Shown one piece after another: positions 43,761-56,235 of a DNA stretch of 64,000 bases. Below the pieces are notes generated by a model. The model had not been told where the DNA came from. It searched no databases and saw only the letters and a list, made by a program, of their open reading frames with translations. Origin of the DNA: Gracilibacillus suaedae (GTDB taxonomy: Bacteria > Bacillota > Bacilli > Bacillales > Amphibacillaceae); contig NZ_JAGFVL010000011.1 in NCBI RefSeq assembly GCF_017599345.1, positions 1 through 64,000 on the forward strand, in the 5' to 3' direction. The translations under genes were made by a program, and so were the position numbers. Numbering within the stretch: position 1 is the first letter of the stretch; each line of letters opens with the position of its first letter.

Positions 43761-44558
43761 TTAATTACGCAGACTGAAAAAGATAATGATAATCGAAACG
43801 TAGATGATCATCGCCATAAAATCTAACGACTTAAACTGTAATTTTCTTAGTTTCGTTCGACCTTCACTTCCTCGATAACCTCTGGCTTCCATAGCCATCG
43901 CTAACTCCTCTGCACGTTTAAAGGCACTAATAAATAATGGTACTAATAATGGAACTATCGCATAAATACGGTCTTTTATCGATCCTGTTCGTAAGTCCAC
44001 ACCTCGAGACGCTTGTGCCTTAGAGATTTTCTCTGTTTCATCTAGCAATGTCGGAATAAACCGGAGTGAGATTGACATCATAAGTGCTAATTCATGTACC
44101 GGTACTTTTATCTTCTTTAATGGTCCCAGAAGCGCTTCGATTGCATCTGTAATTTCCATCGGGGATGTCGTTAGCGTTAATAAAGAAGTGACTAACACCA
44201 GCAAGAAAAAACGCAACGAGATCGTTAACCCTTGGAGAACTCCACCCTCATGTATAGTAAAGCCGGCTATTTCTATTAAAACAGACCCTTCCTTTGTAAT
44301 AATGAGATGAAGGATAAAGGTAAAGAAAATTAAAAACCATACAGGTGTAATACCTTTTAAGATATAACCGATACGTAATCTCGTTAATAGGACCAATATA
44401 AGTGCGAATAAAGTTAACCAACCGTAACTCCAACTATTGTTTGCGAAGAAGACAATAATGACAAATGTAAAGATAACAATCAATTTGGTCCTAGGATCTA
44501 AGCGATGAATCAAGGAATTACCTGGTACATATTGTCCTATGATCATAAATGACTTCAT
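43761..44558 (-). CDS. ecfT: ECF transporter transmembrane subunit EcfT
   Basis: A 265-residue membrane protein with about six helices and the coupling-helix motifs ARG: SKAQASRGVD and AMEARGYRG, which contact the two ATPases. It is the shared membrane component of group II energy-coupling factor vitamin transporters, working with EcfA1, EcfA2 and exchangeable S components encoded elsewhere. It overlaps ecfA2 by four bases. Confidence 0.95.
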   Translation of the reverse strand: MKSFMIIGQYVPGNSLIHRLDPRTKLIVIFTFVIIVFFANNSWSYGWLTLFALILVLLTRLRIGYILKGITPVWFLIFFTFILHLIITKEGSVLIEIAGFTIHEGGVLQGLTISLRFFLLVLVTSLLTLTTSPMEITDAIEALLGPLKKIKVPVHELALMMSISLRFIPTLLDETEKISKAQASRGVDLRTGSIKDRIYAIVPLLVPLFISAFKRAEELAMAMEARGYRGSEGRTKLRKLQFKSLDFMAMIIYVSIIIIFFSLRN

Positions 44559-45424
44559 AATGGCTTGTTCTCCCTTAATTGCTCCACTATTTCTTTAGCT
44601 AGTTCATCTGGTTTTTGCCGTTTATAGCAAAGATCAGTACCGAATTTTTGATTGATTTGATTCATTAATGAAAGGATATCAGGCATATCAAGGTTCGCCT
44701 CTTCTAGCGATTCCACTTGCGAAAAGATTTGCTCAGGAGCTCCTTTCATATGCACACGACCATCCGCAAGTACAAAGATATGATCTGCATAATTAAGTGC
44801 ATGATTCATCTGGTGTGTAACTAAGATCGTTGTCATATTTTTCGTTTTATGCAAATCATAAAACATGTTCATGATATCATGTTGTCCCTTAGGATCAAGA
44901 CCTGCTGTCGGTTCGTCCAATATTAATACTTCTGGATTCATCGCAAGCACACCAGCAATCGCCACCCTACGCATTTGCCCCCCACTTAATTCAAACGGAG
45001 ATTTCTGTAAAACATCATCTGATAAATGGACTTTTTCTAGCGCACTGGCAATTCTTGCTTGTGTTTCTTCCGCTGGCACTTGAAAGTTTTTCAAACCAAA
45101 GCTTATATCACGTTCTACTGTCTCCTCAAACAATTGATGTTCTGGATATTGAAAAACAACCCCTACTTTCTCCCGCAACTTCTTCAAATCTTGTCTCTTA
45201 TTGTCTCTTGAGAGTCGGAAATTTCCTACTTGTACTTGACCTTCAGTAGGAAGAAGCAATCCATTGATATGTTGGAGAAGTGTTGACTTTCCAGAACCTG
45301 TATGTCCCACTACTGCCACAAATTCCCCTGTTTTTATTTCCATGTTAATATCTTTTAGTGCTTGATAGGAAAAAGGTGTATTCATTTGATACGTATAACT
45401 CACTCTTTCAAATTGGATGTCCAT
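44555..45424 (-). CDS. ecfA2: ECF transporter ATPase EcfA2
   Basis: A 289-residue ABC ATPase with Walker A GHTGSGKST, signature LSGGQMRRVAIAG, Walker B VLILDEPT and H-loop TILVTHQM. It pairs with EcfA1. Gene order ecfA1-ecfA2-ecfT-truA matches B. subtilis, and it overlaps the 3' end of ecfA1 by 25 bases. Confidence 0.95.
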   Translation of the reverse strand: MDIQFERVSYTYQMNTPFSYQALKDINMEIKTGEFVAVVGHTGSGKSTLLQHINGLLLPTEGQVQVGNFRLSRDNKRQDLKKLREKVGVVFQYPEHQLFEETVERDISFGLKNFQVPAEETQARIASALEKVHLSDDVLQKSPFELSGGQMRRVAIAGVLAMNPEVLILDEPTAGLDPKGQHDIMNMFYDLHKTKNMTTILVTHQMNHALNYADHIFVLADGRVHMKGAPEQIFSQVESLEEANLDMPDILSLMNQINQKFGTDLCYKRQKPDELAKEIVEQLRENKPL

Positions 45425-46239
45425 AATGCTTCCAAAAACTCCTCATTATCTAATGGATATGTTGTAAATTGATAATCATATTGCCGCTCTAATTCTATTG
45501 CTAACTCGACCGTTAATGGTAATGACAAGCCGATAGACTGCAGCCCTTGATAATCATTGAATAAATGATCTACGGTAGTATCTTTATAAATCTGTCCTTG
45601 ATTCATGACAATAACCCGATCAGTTAAGATAATCTCATGTAAATCATGGGTGATCATCACCATCGTAATCTCTAATTCTTCCTTCAGATCATGAATGGTC
45701 GACAGTATTTCCTTTCTACCTCTTGGGTCTAACATAGAGGTGGCTTCATCTAACAAAAGGATCTCTGGATATGTCGCCATGACACTCGCAATCGCTACCC
45801 GTTGCTTCTGTCCACCTGAAAGGTTGTGTGGTTCATGATTTTGATAGTTTTCCATTCCGACCTGGGTTAAAGAAGTATGAATTCGCTCGATCATTTCCTT
45901 ACGAGGTATACCACGGTTTTCCAGACCAAACGCTACATCGTCTCTTACCGTTGTTCCAACAAATTGATTTTCAGGGTTTTGAAACACCATTCCGATGTTC
46001 TGCCGTATCTCCCATACGTTAGAAGCGGTCAGCTTTCTGCCATTAACCAGGATATCCCCAGCTTGTGGTACTAGTAAACCATTTGCTAATTTTGCGATGG
46101 TCGATTTACCTGATCCGTTATGACCGATAATAGCAACAGTCTCATTTTCTTCTATCTTTAAATTGAACTTTTTTAATACCCATGGGGCATCTTCATTATA
46201 TCGAAAATAAACATCACGAAATTCTATCGCAGTCATCAT
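45400..46239 (-). CDS. ecfA1: ECF transporter ATPase EcfA1
   Basis: A 279-residue ABC ATPase with Walker A GHNGSGKST, Q-loop GMVFQNPENQF, signature LSGGQKQRVAIA, Walker B ILLLDEAT and H-loop MVMITHD. It is the first gene of the ecfA1-ecfA2-ecfT-truA operon. AAGGAGAAG precedes the ATG. An MM start is possible; the second Met fits the family. Confidence 0.95.
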   Translation of the reverse strand: MMTAIEFRDVYFRYNEDAPWVLKKFNLKIEENETVAIIGHNGSGKSTIAKLANGLLVPQAGDILVNGRKLTASNVWEIRQNIGMVFQNPENQFVGTTVRDDVAFGLENRGIPRKEMIERIHTSLTQVGMENYQNHEPHNLSGGQKQRVAIASVMATYPEILLLDEATSMLDPRGRKEILSTIHDLKEELEITMVMITHDLHEIILTDRVIVMNQGQIYKDTTVDHLFNDYQGLQSIGLSLPLTVELAIELERQYDYQFTTYPLDNEEFLEALWTSNLKE

Positions 46240-46510
46240 TACTTCTCCTTAAAGTCATTATTTCCCGGGTAATATTCATCAACGTCTATTGTATCATAAT
46301 ACACCCTTTATTAAGTTCTACAAATCTTGTTCCGGTTCATTTTTTTGAGATATTCTGATAGTGATTTTATTTTGATTCTCAAATTAAGAAAATTGACGTA
46401 GACCACTATTCTAGATAAACCCACCACTAACAAGAAATCAAATTGTTACATCTTTCCATTTATCATGATAAAATGTAAATACATATCTTCAGCATTTAGG
46501 AGAGATGATT

Positions 46511-46966
46511 TTGAAAAATAACCGATTACTTTGGAAGCTTGTTGTAGTATTATTCATTATCATTGTGGGGACTTTCATAGTAGATCAATGGAGAACAACT
46601 ACTTATAAAGAAGTACTATCGGATTTAATTCCGGAAGATGAAGAAATTAGAGCAATTGACATTACCTATATTAACAATAATGAAGTCGGACGTGAACGGA
46701 AAGACATGTATCTTAACAACAATGATGAGATAATGAAAATAATGGAGCATTCTGCAAATATGAAATTAAAAAAAACAACACAACGAGGAAACCCAATATA
46801 TTTAATGACAGTTAGAACTAGTAAAGGTGCTTATTCGATCAGTATTGATGATAAGGATAACCTATTTATCGAAGGAGATAGGTACAATTATCACATCATA
46901 AGTGATAACGAGTTGGTTAAAGCTATCGAATCATATGGAGATAAATGGGAAATAAGAGAAGGGTAA
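46511..46966 (+). CDS. Membrane-anchored small protein, unknown function
   Basis: A 151-residue protein with a single N-terminal membrane helix (about 7-25) and an extracellular domain containing IRAIDITYINNN and KGAYSISIDDKDNLFIEGD. The TTG at 46511 lies 8 bases after AGGAG; the ATG at 46505 would be too close. It is a lone plus-strand gene between ribosomal and ECF operons; the family is not known to me. Confidence 0.7.
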   Translation: MKNNRLLWKLVVVLFIIIVGTFIVDQWRTTTYKEVLSDLIPEDEEIRAIDITYINNNEVGRERKDMYLNNNDEIMKIMEHSANMKLKKTTQRGNPIYLMTVRTSKGAYSISIDDKDNLFIEGDRYNYHIISDNELVKAIESYGDKWEIREG

Positions 46967-47011
46967 TGTTTCATCATCTTCTAAGCAGTGTTCAAGTGAG
47001 TACTCTATATT

Positions 47012-47046
47012 TCTAAAGAAAGAGGCCAATATACTAGCCTCTTTCC
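47012..47046 (-). terminator. Terminator-like hairpin
   Basis: GAAAGAGGC / GCCTCTTTC arms with a T-rich TTCTTTAG tail on the minus strand. It lies between the small membrane-protein gene and the convergent decayed gene. Confidence 0.6.
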
Positions 47047-47057
47047 AAAATCCCTAA

Positions 47058-47432
47058 TCACAAGGAAGTCTCTTCTCTTAATTCGCCTATCTCCTCAATT
47101 CATTCTTCTACTTCTTCTTTTATTTCTTTTGCTTCGGTATCTACTAGTGTTTTGTTTTCATCTCATAATGTAGCGTTTAAAGCTTCAAGTGCTTGTTTAC
47201 GCTCATCCGAGATCTCTTCCAATTGAGTTAATTGTTCTTCTGGTATCCATTCTTCTTCCTTTAATAAGCTCACAACAGAACGAAAACGATGCTCTTCTCG
47301 TGAAATAACAGCTGACCAATCACTGCTTATCTCACAAACTTTTTCTTGTTTTCGCATGATCTCCCAGCCAACTGGTGCTAAGTTTACCGGTGCCCAGCTA
47401 ATTAGGGAACGAGTGGAAGTTGATGACATCAA
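47058..47432 (-). pseudogene. Decayed gene with in-frame TGA stops
   Basis: The open frame (47432 to 47166) reads TSTRSLISWAPVNLAPVGW and continues as a Glu-rich coiled coil. It meets TGA at 47163-47165, reads on in the same frame as DENKTLVDTEAKEIKEEVEE, then TGA at 47100-47102, then IEEIGELREETSL and TGA at 47058-47060. The two inner TGA codons fall where Trp would be natural. It has no clear ribosome binding site. I do not know the family. Confidence 0.55.
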
Positions 47433-47483
47433 GACAATTTTACTTAGATGACACTAGAATTTTTTGGTAAAGAAAATGCAGAC

Positions 47484-47660
47484 GGACATTTAGTGCGTTA
47501 TTTGATCAAATTATCACCATTTATCCATGTTGGCGGACATATAATCCTTTATTTGATGGTTTTTGGCCAAAATTAACACAATTTTGGTTGAATAGCGGAA
47601 TAGATGTCCACCAACTTAACAAAAACGGCATTATTGTCACAAATAGCGGAACCAATGTCC
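47484..47660. repeat. Four dispersed copies of a GGACAT...TTATTTG motif
   Basis: Two direct copies (47484-47504 and 47535-47555) and two inverted copies (47591-47609 and 47641-47660) of about 20 bases: GGACAT, five to eight variable bases, then (C)CG(C/T)TATTTG or similar. The two inverted copies differ at only a few positions (AATAGCGGAAT versus AATAGCGGAAC). The stretch 47433-47712 holds nothing else. Confidence 0.65.
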
Positions 47661-47712
47661 GGCAACGGCATTCGTAGTTTTTGTGAAGAGACTTCAATTC
47701 TTTTAATTCAAC

Positions 47713-47760
47713 AAAAAAAGGGCTTGGATGCACCTCTTAAAGAGATCTGCTCCTGCCCTT
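47713..47760 (-). terminator. Terminator of the ribosomal supercluster (after rplQ)
   Basis: Minus-strand AGGGCAGG pairs with CC...GCCCT and ends in TTTTTTTG. It is placed 25 bases after rplQ. Confidence 0.8.
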
Positions 47761-47784
47761 GCCTTGCTTTGCTTTGCTATGGAA

Positions 47785-48138
47785 TTATACTAACTCGATT
47801 ACTGCCATTTCAGCTCCGTCACCGCGACGAGGTCCTAATTTCAGCACTCTTGTATATCCACCTTGGCGATCTTCGTAGCGACCTGCAATGTCGTTGAAAA
47901 GCTTTTGTACAGCATCTTCGTTTTCGTTCGCTTCAGCATTGTATAAGAAAGATGCAGCTTGACGACGTGCGTGAAGGTCACCGCGCTTACCAAGTGTAAT
48001 CATTTTGTCAACAACTGAGCGTAGTTCTTTAGCCTTTGCTTCTGTTGTTTCTAAACGTTCATGGATAATAAGGTCCGTTGCTAAACCTCGAAGCAAAGCC
48101 ATACGTTGATCCGTTGTACGTCCTAATTTTCTAGCCAT
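47785..48138 (-). CDS. rplQ: 50S ribosomal protein L17
   Basis: A 117-residue protein with [20 protein letters not shown] and ending in [12 protein letters not shown], typical L17. It is the last gene of the alpha operon, 43 bases after rpoA. It binds 23S rRNA in the 50S subunit near the exit tunnel. Confidence 0.98.
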   Translation of the reverse strand: MARKLGRTTDQRMALLRGLATDLIIHERLETTEAKAKELRSVVDKMITLGKRGDLHARRQAASFLYNAEANENEDAVQKLFNDIAGRYEDRQGGYTRVLKLGPRRGDGAEMAVIELV

Positions 48139-48181
48139 GGAATATCCCTCCTTCGTTCGAAATCTCTAAAAGGTGTTGTGA

Positions 48182-49126
48182 TTAATCTTCGTTTCGTAGT
48201 CCAAGACCTAGATCTTCTAATTTATGCTTCACTTCTTCTAGTGATTTACGACCTAAGTTTCGCACCTTCATCATATCTTCTTCTGATTTATGAGCTAATT
48301 CCTGTACAGTATTAATTCCTGCTCGTTTCAAGCAGTTATAAGACCTTACAGATAAATCAAGCTCTTCGATTGTCATTTCAAGAACTTTTTCTTTTTGGTC
48401 TTCTTCTTTCTCGATCATAATTTCAGCGTTTTTCGCTTCGTCTGTTAAACCAACAAAAATATTCATATGTTCCGTGAAGATTTTAGCTCCTAGAGAAACT
48501 GCTTCTTCAGGACGAATACTTCCATCTGTTAACACATCAAAAGTAAGCTTATCATAATTGGCATCTTCACCAACACGGGTATTTTCTACTTGATAGGTTA
48601 CTTTTGAAACTGGAGTGAAGATAGAGTCCACTGGAATAACACCAATAGGACGATCCTCATGGTTATTAGAGTCAGCTGGGCGGTATCCTCGGCCGCTTTG
48701 AGCTGAAATTTTCATTTTTAAATGGCCATTACTACCAACCGTAGCAATATGAAGATCCGGATTTAAAATTTCGACATCACTATCAAAAATGATATCCGCA
48801 GCCGTAACTTTCCCTTCTCCCTGTACATCTACTTCAAGTGTTTTCTCTTCATCTGAATAGATTTTAAGAGCTAGTTTCTTTAAGTTTAAGATAATAGTTG
48901 TCACATCTTCGACAACACCTTCAACCGTCGAAAACTCATGTAACGCTCCATCAATTTGAACAGATGTAACAGCAGCGCCAGGAAGTGAAGATAATAGGAT
49001 ACGACGCAAGGAGTTACCAAGTGTAGTACCATAACCACGCTCTAGTGGTTCTACAACGAATTTGCCATAATTAGCATCATCACTGATTTCTACTGTTTCT
49101 ATTTTTGGTTTTTCAATTTCGATCAT
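48182..49126 (-). CDS. rpoA: RNA polymerase alpha subunit
   Basis: A 314-residue protein with an N-terminal dimerisation domain ([21 protein letters not shown]) and a C-terminal DNA-binding domain ([18 protein letters not shown] and [14 protein letters not shown]). It assembles core RNA polymerase and contacts UP elements and activators. Upstream 205 bases contain a strong hairpin. Confidence 0.98.
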   Translation of the reverse strand: MIEIEKPKIETVEISDDANYGKFVVEPLERGYGTTLGNSLRRILLSSLPGAAVTSVQIDGALHEFSTVEGVVEDVTTIILNLKKLALKIYSDEEKTLEVDVQGEGKVTAADIIFDSDVEILNPDLHIATVGSNGHLKMKISAQSGRGYRPADSNNHEDRPIGVIPVDSIFTPVSKVTYQVENTRVGEDANYDKLTFDVLTDGSIRPEEAVSLGAKIFTEHMNIFVGLTDEAKNAEIMIEKEEDQKEKVLEMTIEELDLSVRSYNCLKRAGINTVQELAHKSEEDMMKVRNLGRKSLEEVKHKLEDLGLGLRNED

Positions 49127-49158
49127 CTATTAAACCCTCCTCTAAAACGTCGAAACCC

Positions 49159-49181
49159 CGGTTAGACTCAGGGTCTAACCG
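49159..49181 (-). other. Stable hairpin in the rpsK-rpoA gap
   Basis: Perfect 9-bp arms CGGTTAGAC / GTCTAACCG with a 5-base loop, 33 bases before rpoA. Only three T follow (GGGGTTTCG), so it is at most a weak terminator. The gap itself (49127-49331) is unusually long for this cluster. It may be an attenuator or RNA processing site. Confidence 0.5.
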
Positions 49182-49331
49182 AAATTCCCCAGGTAGGCAG
49201 TTCCCGTTTCTGCACTATGCAATTGTGATTTTGTGTCTGTCGAAAGCAATGGTGTCATTAATAAACATCTAAAAAACTTTATTAAGCTATCATAAACCAT
49301 TATAGACAGATTAACAAATAATATACTGTGA

Positions 49332-49721
49332 TTATACTCGACGACGTTTTGGCGGGCGACAACCATTGTGAGGAACTGGTGTTACATCACGAATGGCAGT
49401 TACTTCAATACCTGCTGCTTGAAGTGAACGGATTGCTGCTTCACGTCCAGCACCAGGTCCTTTCACTGTAACCTCTAAAGATTTTACACCGTGATCCTGA
49501 GCCGCTTTTGCTGCAGCTTCAGCAGCCATTTGCGCTGCGAAAGGAGTAGATTTACGAGAACCTTTGAAACCTAGCGCTCCTGCGCTGCTCCAGCTAACCG
49601 CGTTTCCTTGAACATCAGTAATCGTTACGATTGTGTTATTGAATGTAGAACGAATATGTGCAATACCCGTGTCTATATTCTTTTTCACACGACGTTTACG
49701 TGTATTAGTTTTACGAGCCAT
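49332..49721 (-). CDS. rpsK: 30S ribosomal protein S11
   Basis: A 129-residue protein with the pattern [19 protein letters not shown] and C-terminal [16 protein letters not shown]11 forms part of the 30S platform near the mRNA exit. Gap to rpsM is 23 bases, with AGGAGG. Confidence 0.98.
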   Translation of the reverse strand: MARKTNTRKRRVKKNIDTGIAHIRSTFNNTIVTITDVQGNAVSWSSAGALGFKGSRKSTPFAAQMAAEAAAKAAQDHGVKSLEVTVKGPGAGREAAIRSLQAAGIEVTAIRDVTPVPHNGCRPPKRRRV

Positions 49722-49744
49722 AAGTAAGCAAACCTCCTTTTATC

Positions 49745-50110
49745 TTATTTCTTTTTGTTAGCCATTGTTTTTCTTGGACCTTTACGAGTACGTGAGTTGT
49801 TTTTCGTTTTTTGTCCTCGAACAGGTAAACCTCGGCGATGACGTACACCACGATAGGAACCAATTTCAATCAGACGCTTAATGTTTAAGGATACTTCACG
49901 ACGAAGGTCACCTTCTACAGTATAGCTGTCAATTGTTTGACGAATTTGACCTAATTCTTCTTCTGTTAAATCACGAACACGAGTGTCCTCATTAACACCA
50001 GCTTCTTCCAATACTTTCTTAGCAGTTGTTTTTCCAATACCGTAAATATAGGTTAAAGCAATCACTACGCGTTTATCACGCGGAACATCTACACCAGCAA
50101 TACGTGCCAT
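49745..50110 (-). CDS. rpsM: 30S ribosomal protein S13
   Basis: A 121-residue protein, [20 protein letters not shown] at the start and a basic tail [15 protein letters not shown] that touches the P-site tRNA. It is in the 30S head and bridges to the 50S. Follows rpmJ after 17 bases. Confidence 0.98.
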   Translation of the reverse strand: MARIAGVDVPRDKRVVIALTYIYGIGKTTAKKVLEEAGVNEDTRVRDLTEEELGQIRQTIDSYTVEGDLRREVSLNIKRLIEIGSYRGVRHRRGLPVRGQKTKNNSRTRKGPRKTMANKKK

Positions 50111-50127
50111 AGAGTGATTACACCTCC

Positions 50128-50271
<144 letters not shown>

Positions 50272-50490
50272 TTATTTATAACGGTACGTAATACGACCTC
50301 TTGTTAAATCATATGGAGAAAGTTCAACCGTTACTTTGTCACCAGGTAAAATTCGAATGAAGTGCATTCTAATTTTACCAGAAACATGTGCTAACACGGT
50401 GTGACCATTCTCTAGTTCTACTTTAAACATTGCATTCGGTAATGTATCAATTACCGTACCTTCGACTTCAATTGCATCGTCTTTCGCCAT
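50272..50490 (-). CDS. infA: Translation initiation factor IF-1
   Basis: A 72-residue OB-fold protein with the conserved [22 protein letters not shown]. It occupies the A site of the 30S during initiation. Its start overlaps the upstream KOW-protein gene by 23 bases. Confidence 0.97.
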   Translation of the reverse strand: MAKDDAIEVEGTVIDTLPNAMFKVELENGHTVLAHVSGKIRMHFIRILPGDKVTVELSPYDLTRGRITYRYK

Positions 50491-50803
50491 CGAGTTGATC
50501 TCCCTTCTTCAAATCTGTCTTCGTTTCTTCGACAAATTTATTAATAGCATAACGCAATTTACCATTGGTTACGCGCCCTGTTTCGAGAAGGCTTCTTTGA
50601 ACTTCAGGAGATATAAAGCTTGTGTACGCAACATGATGCACATTCTTCTTCTTTGGTCGATCATATTTGCGTTTATCTCCATCCGCCAACAACACAAAAC
50701 GACTGTCTACTCTTCCAATTACAATTGCAAACTGACCTGCTTCGCGTCCCTGTAGGATTTGAACAACCTGACCTAATTCCGGATAACTCTCCGTCTCGCT
50801 CAA
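50468..50803 (-). CDS. KOW-domain RNA-binding protein (YbzG/L14e-like)
   Basis: A 111-residue protein with an N-terminal KOW motif ([22 protein letters not shown]) and a charged C-terminal extension. Many Firmicutes encode such a protein of L14e/L6e type just before infA. Its role is not established. It overlaps infA by 23 bases. In B. subtilis map lies upstream of it; here adk is directly upstream. Confidence 0.85.
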   Translation of the reverse strand: MSETESYPELGQVVQILQGREAGQFAIVIGRVDSRFVLLADGDKRKYDRPKKKNVHHVAYTSFISPEVQRSLLETGRVTNGKLRYAINKFVEETKTDLKKGDQLDGERRCN

Positions 50804-50883
50804 CCATCATCACCTTCATTTAGGTTTTACGTTATACCTATTTTCATTGTTAGTAACATTATACCAACTTTGGCGACATTTCA

Positions 50884-52872
<1,989 letters not shown>

Positions 52873-52873
<1 letters not shown>

Positions 52874-53310
52874 TAAATCACCTCAGTTTGACCGCCCGCT
52901 GCTTCAATTGCATCTTTAGCTGAAGCAGAAAACTTATGAGCTTTTACGGTTAATTTCTTTTCTAACGTGCCGTTTCCAAGAATCTTAACACCAGATTTGA
53001 CCTTGCTAATGGTACCAGTCTCAAGTAAAAGCTCAGGTGTCACTTCGGTACCTTCGTCAAAATTATTCAATGTTTCAAGGTTAACAATTGCGAAGTCTTT
53101 ACGGTTGATGTTTGTAAAACCTCGCTTCGGTATACGTTGGAATAGTGGCATTTGTCCACCTTCAAATCCTGGACGTACACCTCCACCAGAACGTGCCTTT
53201 TGACCTTTGTGACCACGCCCAGATGTTTTACCATTACCTGATGACATACCACGACCAACGCGGTTGCGTTGTTTCTTCGCTTGTGATGGTTTTAATTCAT
53301 GAAGTTTCAT
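52873..53310 (-). CDS. rplO: 50S ribosomal protein L15
   Basis: A 145-residue protein, [20 protein letters not shown], then the Gly/Lys-rich stretch [20 protein letters not shown] and C-terminal [18 protein letters not shown]. Part of the late 50S assembly. Its stop overlaps the secY start by one base. Confidence 0.98.
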
Positions 53311-53340
53311 GCGAGCACCTCCTCTTTACAACAATTTTTA

Positions 53341-53523
53341 TTAAACTTCTTTCACGTCAACTAAATGTGATACTTTGTTAATCATGCCTCGCACGACAGG
53401 AGTATCTTCACGGACTACTGATTGATGAATCTTTTTAAGACCTAGTGTTTGAACAGTAGCTTTTTGTACTTCTGATCTACCGATGACACTGCGTTTGAGG
53501 GTAATTTCTATCTTATTAGACAT
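53341..53523 (-). CDS. rpmD: 50S ribosomal protein L30
   Basis: A 60-residue protein with the pattern [20 protein letters not shown] and [13 protein letters not shown]. Gap of 30 bases to rplO and 13 to rpsE. Confidence 0.97.
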   Translation of the reverse strand: MSNKIEITLKRSVIGRSEVQKATVQTLGLKKIHQSVVREDTPVVRGMINKVSHLVDVKEV

Positions 53524-53536
53524 TTCGTTTCCCTCC

Positions 53537-54043
53537 TTATCCTAACAATTCTTCTACAGACTTGCCACGAAGTTTTGCCACTTCTTCAGCACGTTTTAAT
53601 TCGCTAAGTCCATTGATTGTTGCCCGAACCATGTTGATTGGTGTGTTAGAACCTAGTGATTTAGATAAAATATCACCTACACCAGCTAGTTCTAATACGG
53701 CACGTACAGGTCCACCTGCGATAACTCCGGTACCTTCAATAGCTGGTTTCATTAAGATGTTACCAGCTCCGAACTGACCGTGAATTTCGTGTGGAATTGT
53801 AGTACCAACGATCGGTACATTGACTAAGTTTTTCTTTGCATCATCAATTGCCTTTTTAATAGCATCTGGTACCTCTTGTGCTTTACCAGTACCAAATCCT
53901 ACATGGCCATTTTTATCTCCGACTACTACCAATGCAGCAAAACGAAAACGACGTCCACCTTTTACAACTTTTGCTACACGGTTGATTGTTACAACGCGTT
54001 CTTCTAAATCTAATTTGTTTGGGTCGATGTTAGTACGCAACAT
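53537..54043 (-). CDS. rpsE: 30S ribosomal protein S5
   Basis: A 168-residue protein with the double-stranded RNA-binding part [18 protein letters not shown] and a C-terminal domain [20 protein letters not shown]5 affects translational fidelity and helicase activity at the mRNA entry. ATG start after GGAGGG. Confidence 0.98.
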   Translation of the reverse strand: MLRTNIDPNKLDLEERVVTINRVAKVVKGGRRFRFAALVVVGDKNGHVGFGTGKAQEVPDAIKKAIDDAKKNLVNVPIVGTTIPHEIHGQFGAGNILMKPAIEGTGVIAGGPVRAVLELAGVGDILSKSLGSNTPINMVRATINGLSELKRAEEVAKLRGKSVEELLG

Positions 54044-54061
54044 ATGTCCCTCCTTTTTTGA

Positions 54062-54424
54062 TTAAAATTCAAGACCTGCTTCGCGAGCAGCATCTGCTAG
54101 AGATTTAACTCGACCATGATATAAATATCCACCACGATCAAAAACAACATTTGTCAATCCTTTATCGATTGCACGTTTAGCGATAAGCTCTCCAACTTGC
54201 TTAGCAGCTTCTACATTTCCTGTTGCTTCTAAGTTTAACTCATTATCTACCGTAGATGCACTAACTAATGTTACATTGTTAACATCATCGATTAGTTGTG
54301 CGTAGATGTGTTTATTTGAACGAAATACGTTTAGACGCGGGCGTTCCTGTGTTCCGAATAGGTTCTTACGGATACGCTGATGTCTTTTTTTACGTACACT
54401 ATTTTTATCAGGCTTTGTGATCAT
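54062..54424 (-). CDS. rplR: 50S ribosomal protein L18
   Basis: A 120-residue protein with [20 protein letters not shown] and [20 protein letters not shown], typical L18, the 5S rRNA-binding protein of the central protuberance. Confidence 0.98.
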   Translation of the reverse strand: MITKPDKNSVRKKRHQRIRKNLFGTQERPRLNVFRSNKHIYAQLIDDVNNVTLVSASTVDNELNLEATGNVEAAKQVGELIAKRAIDKGLTNVVFDRGGYLYHGRVKSLADAAREAGLEF

Positions 54425-54456
54425 CTAGGTCACTCCTTTCTGCTTGCTACGTAAAC

Positions 54457-54993
54457 TTACTTAGCAGTTTTACCTTCTTTACGACGTACATATTCACCTT
54501 CATAACGGATACCTTTACCTTTATACGGCTCAGGTGGGCGAATAGCGCGGATGTTTGCTGCAACAGCACCAACTAATTCTTTGTCGATACCTTTAACAAC
54601 TACTTTTGTATTAGCTGGAACTTCAATGTCGATACCGTCAACTGGTTCCACTTCTACCGGGTGAGAATAACCAGCATTAACAACAAGTTTATTTCCTTGT
54701 TTTTGCGCACGGTATCCTACACCTTGAATTTCAAGAGCTTTTTCGAAACCTTTATGGACACCTTCAACCATATTACCGATTAGGCTTCGAGTTGTACCGT
54801 GTAATGCCTTGTGCTGTTTTGAGTCACTTGGACGCTCAACAGTCAACACATTATCCTCAATATTTATTTTCATTTCACTGTCAAAAGAACGGCTTAATTC
54901 ACCTTTTGGTCCTTTAACAGTAATGTTGTTTCCGTCTACTTTGATTTCCACACCTTCTGGAATCTCTAAAAGTTTTAAACCTATACGAGACAT
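54457..54993 (-). CDS. rplF: 50S ribosomal protein L6
   Basis: A 178-residue protein with two L6 domains, the second with [19 protein letters not shown]. It lies near the factor-binding site of the 50S. ATG after AGGAGG. Confidence 0.98.
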   Translation of the reverse strand: MSRIGLKLLEIPEGVEIKVDGNNITVKGPKGELSRSFDSEMKINIEDNVLTVERPSDSKQHKALHGTTRSLIGNMVEGVHKGFEKALEIQGVGYRAQKQGNKLVVNAGYSHPVEVEPVDGIDIEVPANTKVVVKGIDKELVGAVAANIRAIRPPEPYKGKGIRYEGEYVRRKEGKTAK

Positions 54994-55024
54994 GCTACTA
55001 CACCTCCTGTCTTCTAAGAATATC

Positions 55025-55423
55025 TTACCAAATATATGCTAGCACTTCGCCACCGATTGCTTGTGCACGTGCTTCTTTATCAGATAATACCCCTTTTGAA
55101 GTAGAAACGATCGCAATACCTAAACCATTCAATACTTTAGGAAGCTCTTCTGCTTTTGCATAAACACGTAAACCTGGTTTGCTGATTCGTTTTAAACCTG
55201 AGATTACACGTTCTTCGTTTGTACCATACTTCAAAAAGATACGAAGGATTCCTTGTTTGTTATCCTCAACATACTCATAGTCACGGATAAACCCTTCACG
55301 TTTTAAAATATCTGCAATTTCTTTCTTAAGTTTCGACGCTGGGAACTCCAATTTCTCATGGCGAACCATGTTAGCGTTACGAATACGAGTAAGCATATCT
55401 GCAATTGGATCTGTCATAACCAT
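55025..55423 (-). CDS. rpsH: 30S ribosomal protein S8
   Basis: A 132-residue protein, [20 protein letters not shown] to [21 protein letters not shown]8 binds helix 21 of 16S rRNA and in E. coli represses its own operon. Gap of 30 bases to rpsN. Confidence 0.98.
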   Translation of the reverse strand: MVMTDPIADMLTRIRNANMVRHEKLEFPASKLKKEIADILKREGFIRDYEYVEDNKQGILRIFLKYGTNEERVISGLKRISKPGLRVYAKAEELPKVLNGLGIAIVSTSKGVLSDKEARAQAIGGEVLAYIW

Positions 55424-55453
55424 TTCTCATTACCTCCTTCCCTAAACGGGGAT

Positions 55454-55651
<198 letters not shown>

Positions 55652-55668
55652 TTATTTTAGCTTTTCGC

Positions 55669-56208
55669 TTATTTTTGGAAAGGCATGCCAAGTTGTGTTA
55701 AGAGTTCTGCAGCTTCTTCGTCAGAATCAGCTGTTGTAACGATAACAACGTCCATCCCTCTCACTTTGTTTACTTGGTCATAATTAATTTCTGGGAAAAT
55801 TAATTGTTCTTTTACACCTAAAGTGTAGTTACCACGGCCATCAAATGCTTTTTTAGAGATACCACGGAAGTCACGTACACGTGGTAGTGATATATCGATA
55901 AGCTTTTGAAGGAAGTCATACATACGCTCACCGCGCAATGTTACCTTCGCACCGATTGGCATTCCTTCACGTAAACGGAAGCCTGCGATTGATTTCTTTG
56001 CTTTTGTTACAACAGGTTTTTGACCAGTGATTTGTGCCAATTCTTCTACTGCAGCATCAAGTGCCTTAGAGTTTTGCACTGCATCACCAACACCCATGTT
56101 CACAACAATTTTTTCGACCTTTGGTACTTCCATTACGGATTCATAATTAAATTTTTCAACTAATGAAGAAACAATTTCATTATTGTACTTTTCTTTTAAA
56201 GTGTTCAT
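55669..56208 (-). CDS. rplE: 50S ribosomal protein L5
   Basis: A 179-residue protein with [20 protein letters not shown] and [24 protein letters not shown] directly before the ATG could also start translation; the ATG at 56208 fits the family and the AAGGAGG spacing (8 bases). L5 binds 5S rRNA and touches the P-site tRNA. Confidence 0.98.
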   Translation of the reverse strand: MNTLKEKYNNEIVSSLVEKFNYESVMEVPKVEKIVVNMGVGDAVQNSKALDAAVEELAQITGQKPVVTKAKKSIAGFRLREGMPIGAKVTLRGERMYDFLQKLIDISLPRVRDFRGISKKAFDGRGNYTLGVKEQLIFPEINYDQVNKVRGMDVVIVTTADSDEEAAELLTQLGMPFQK

Positions 56209-56235
56209 CACGTAAACCTCCTTTCACCGCTAAGA

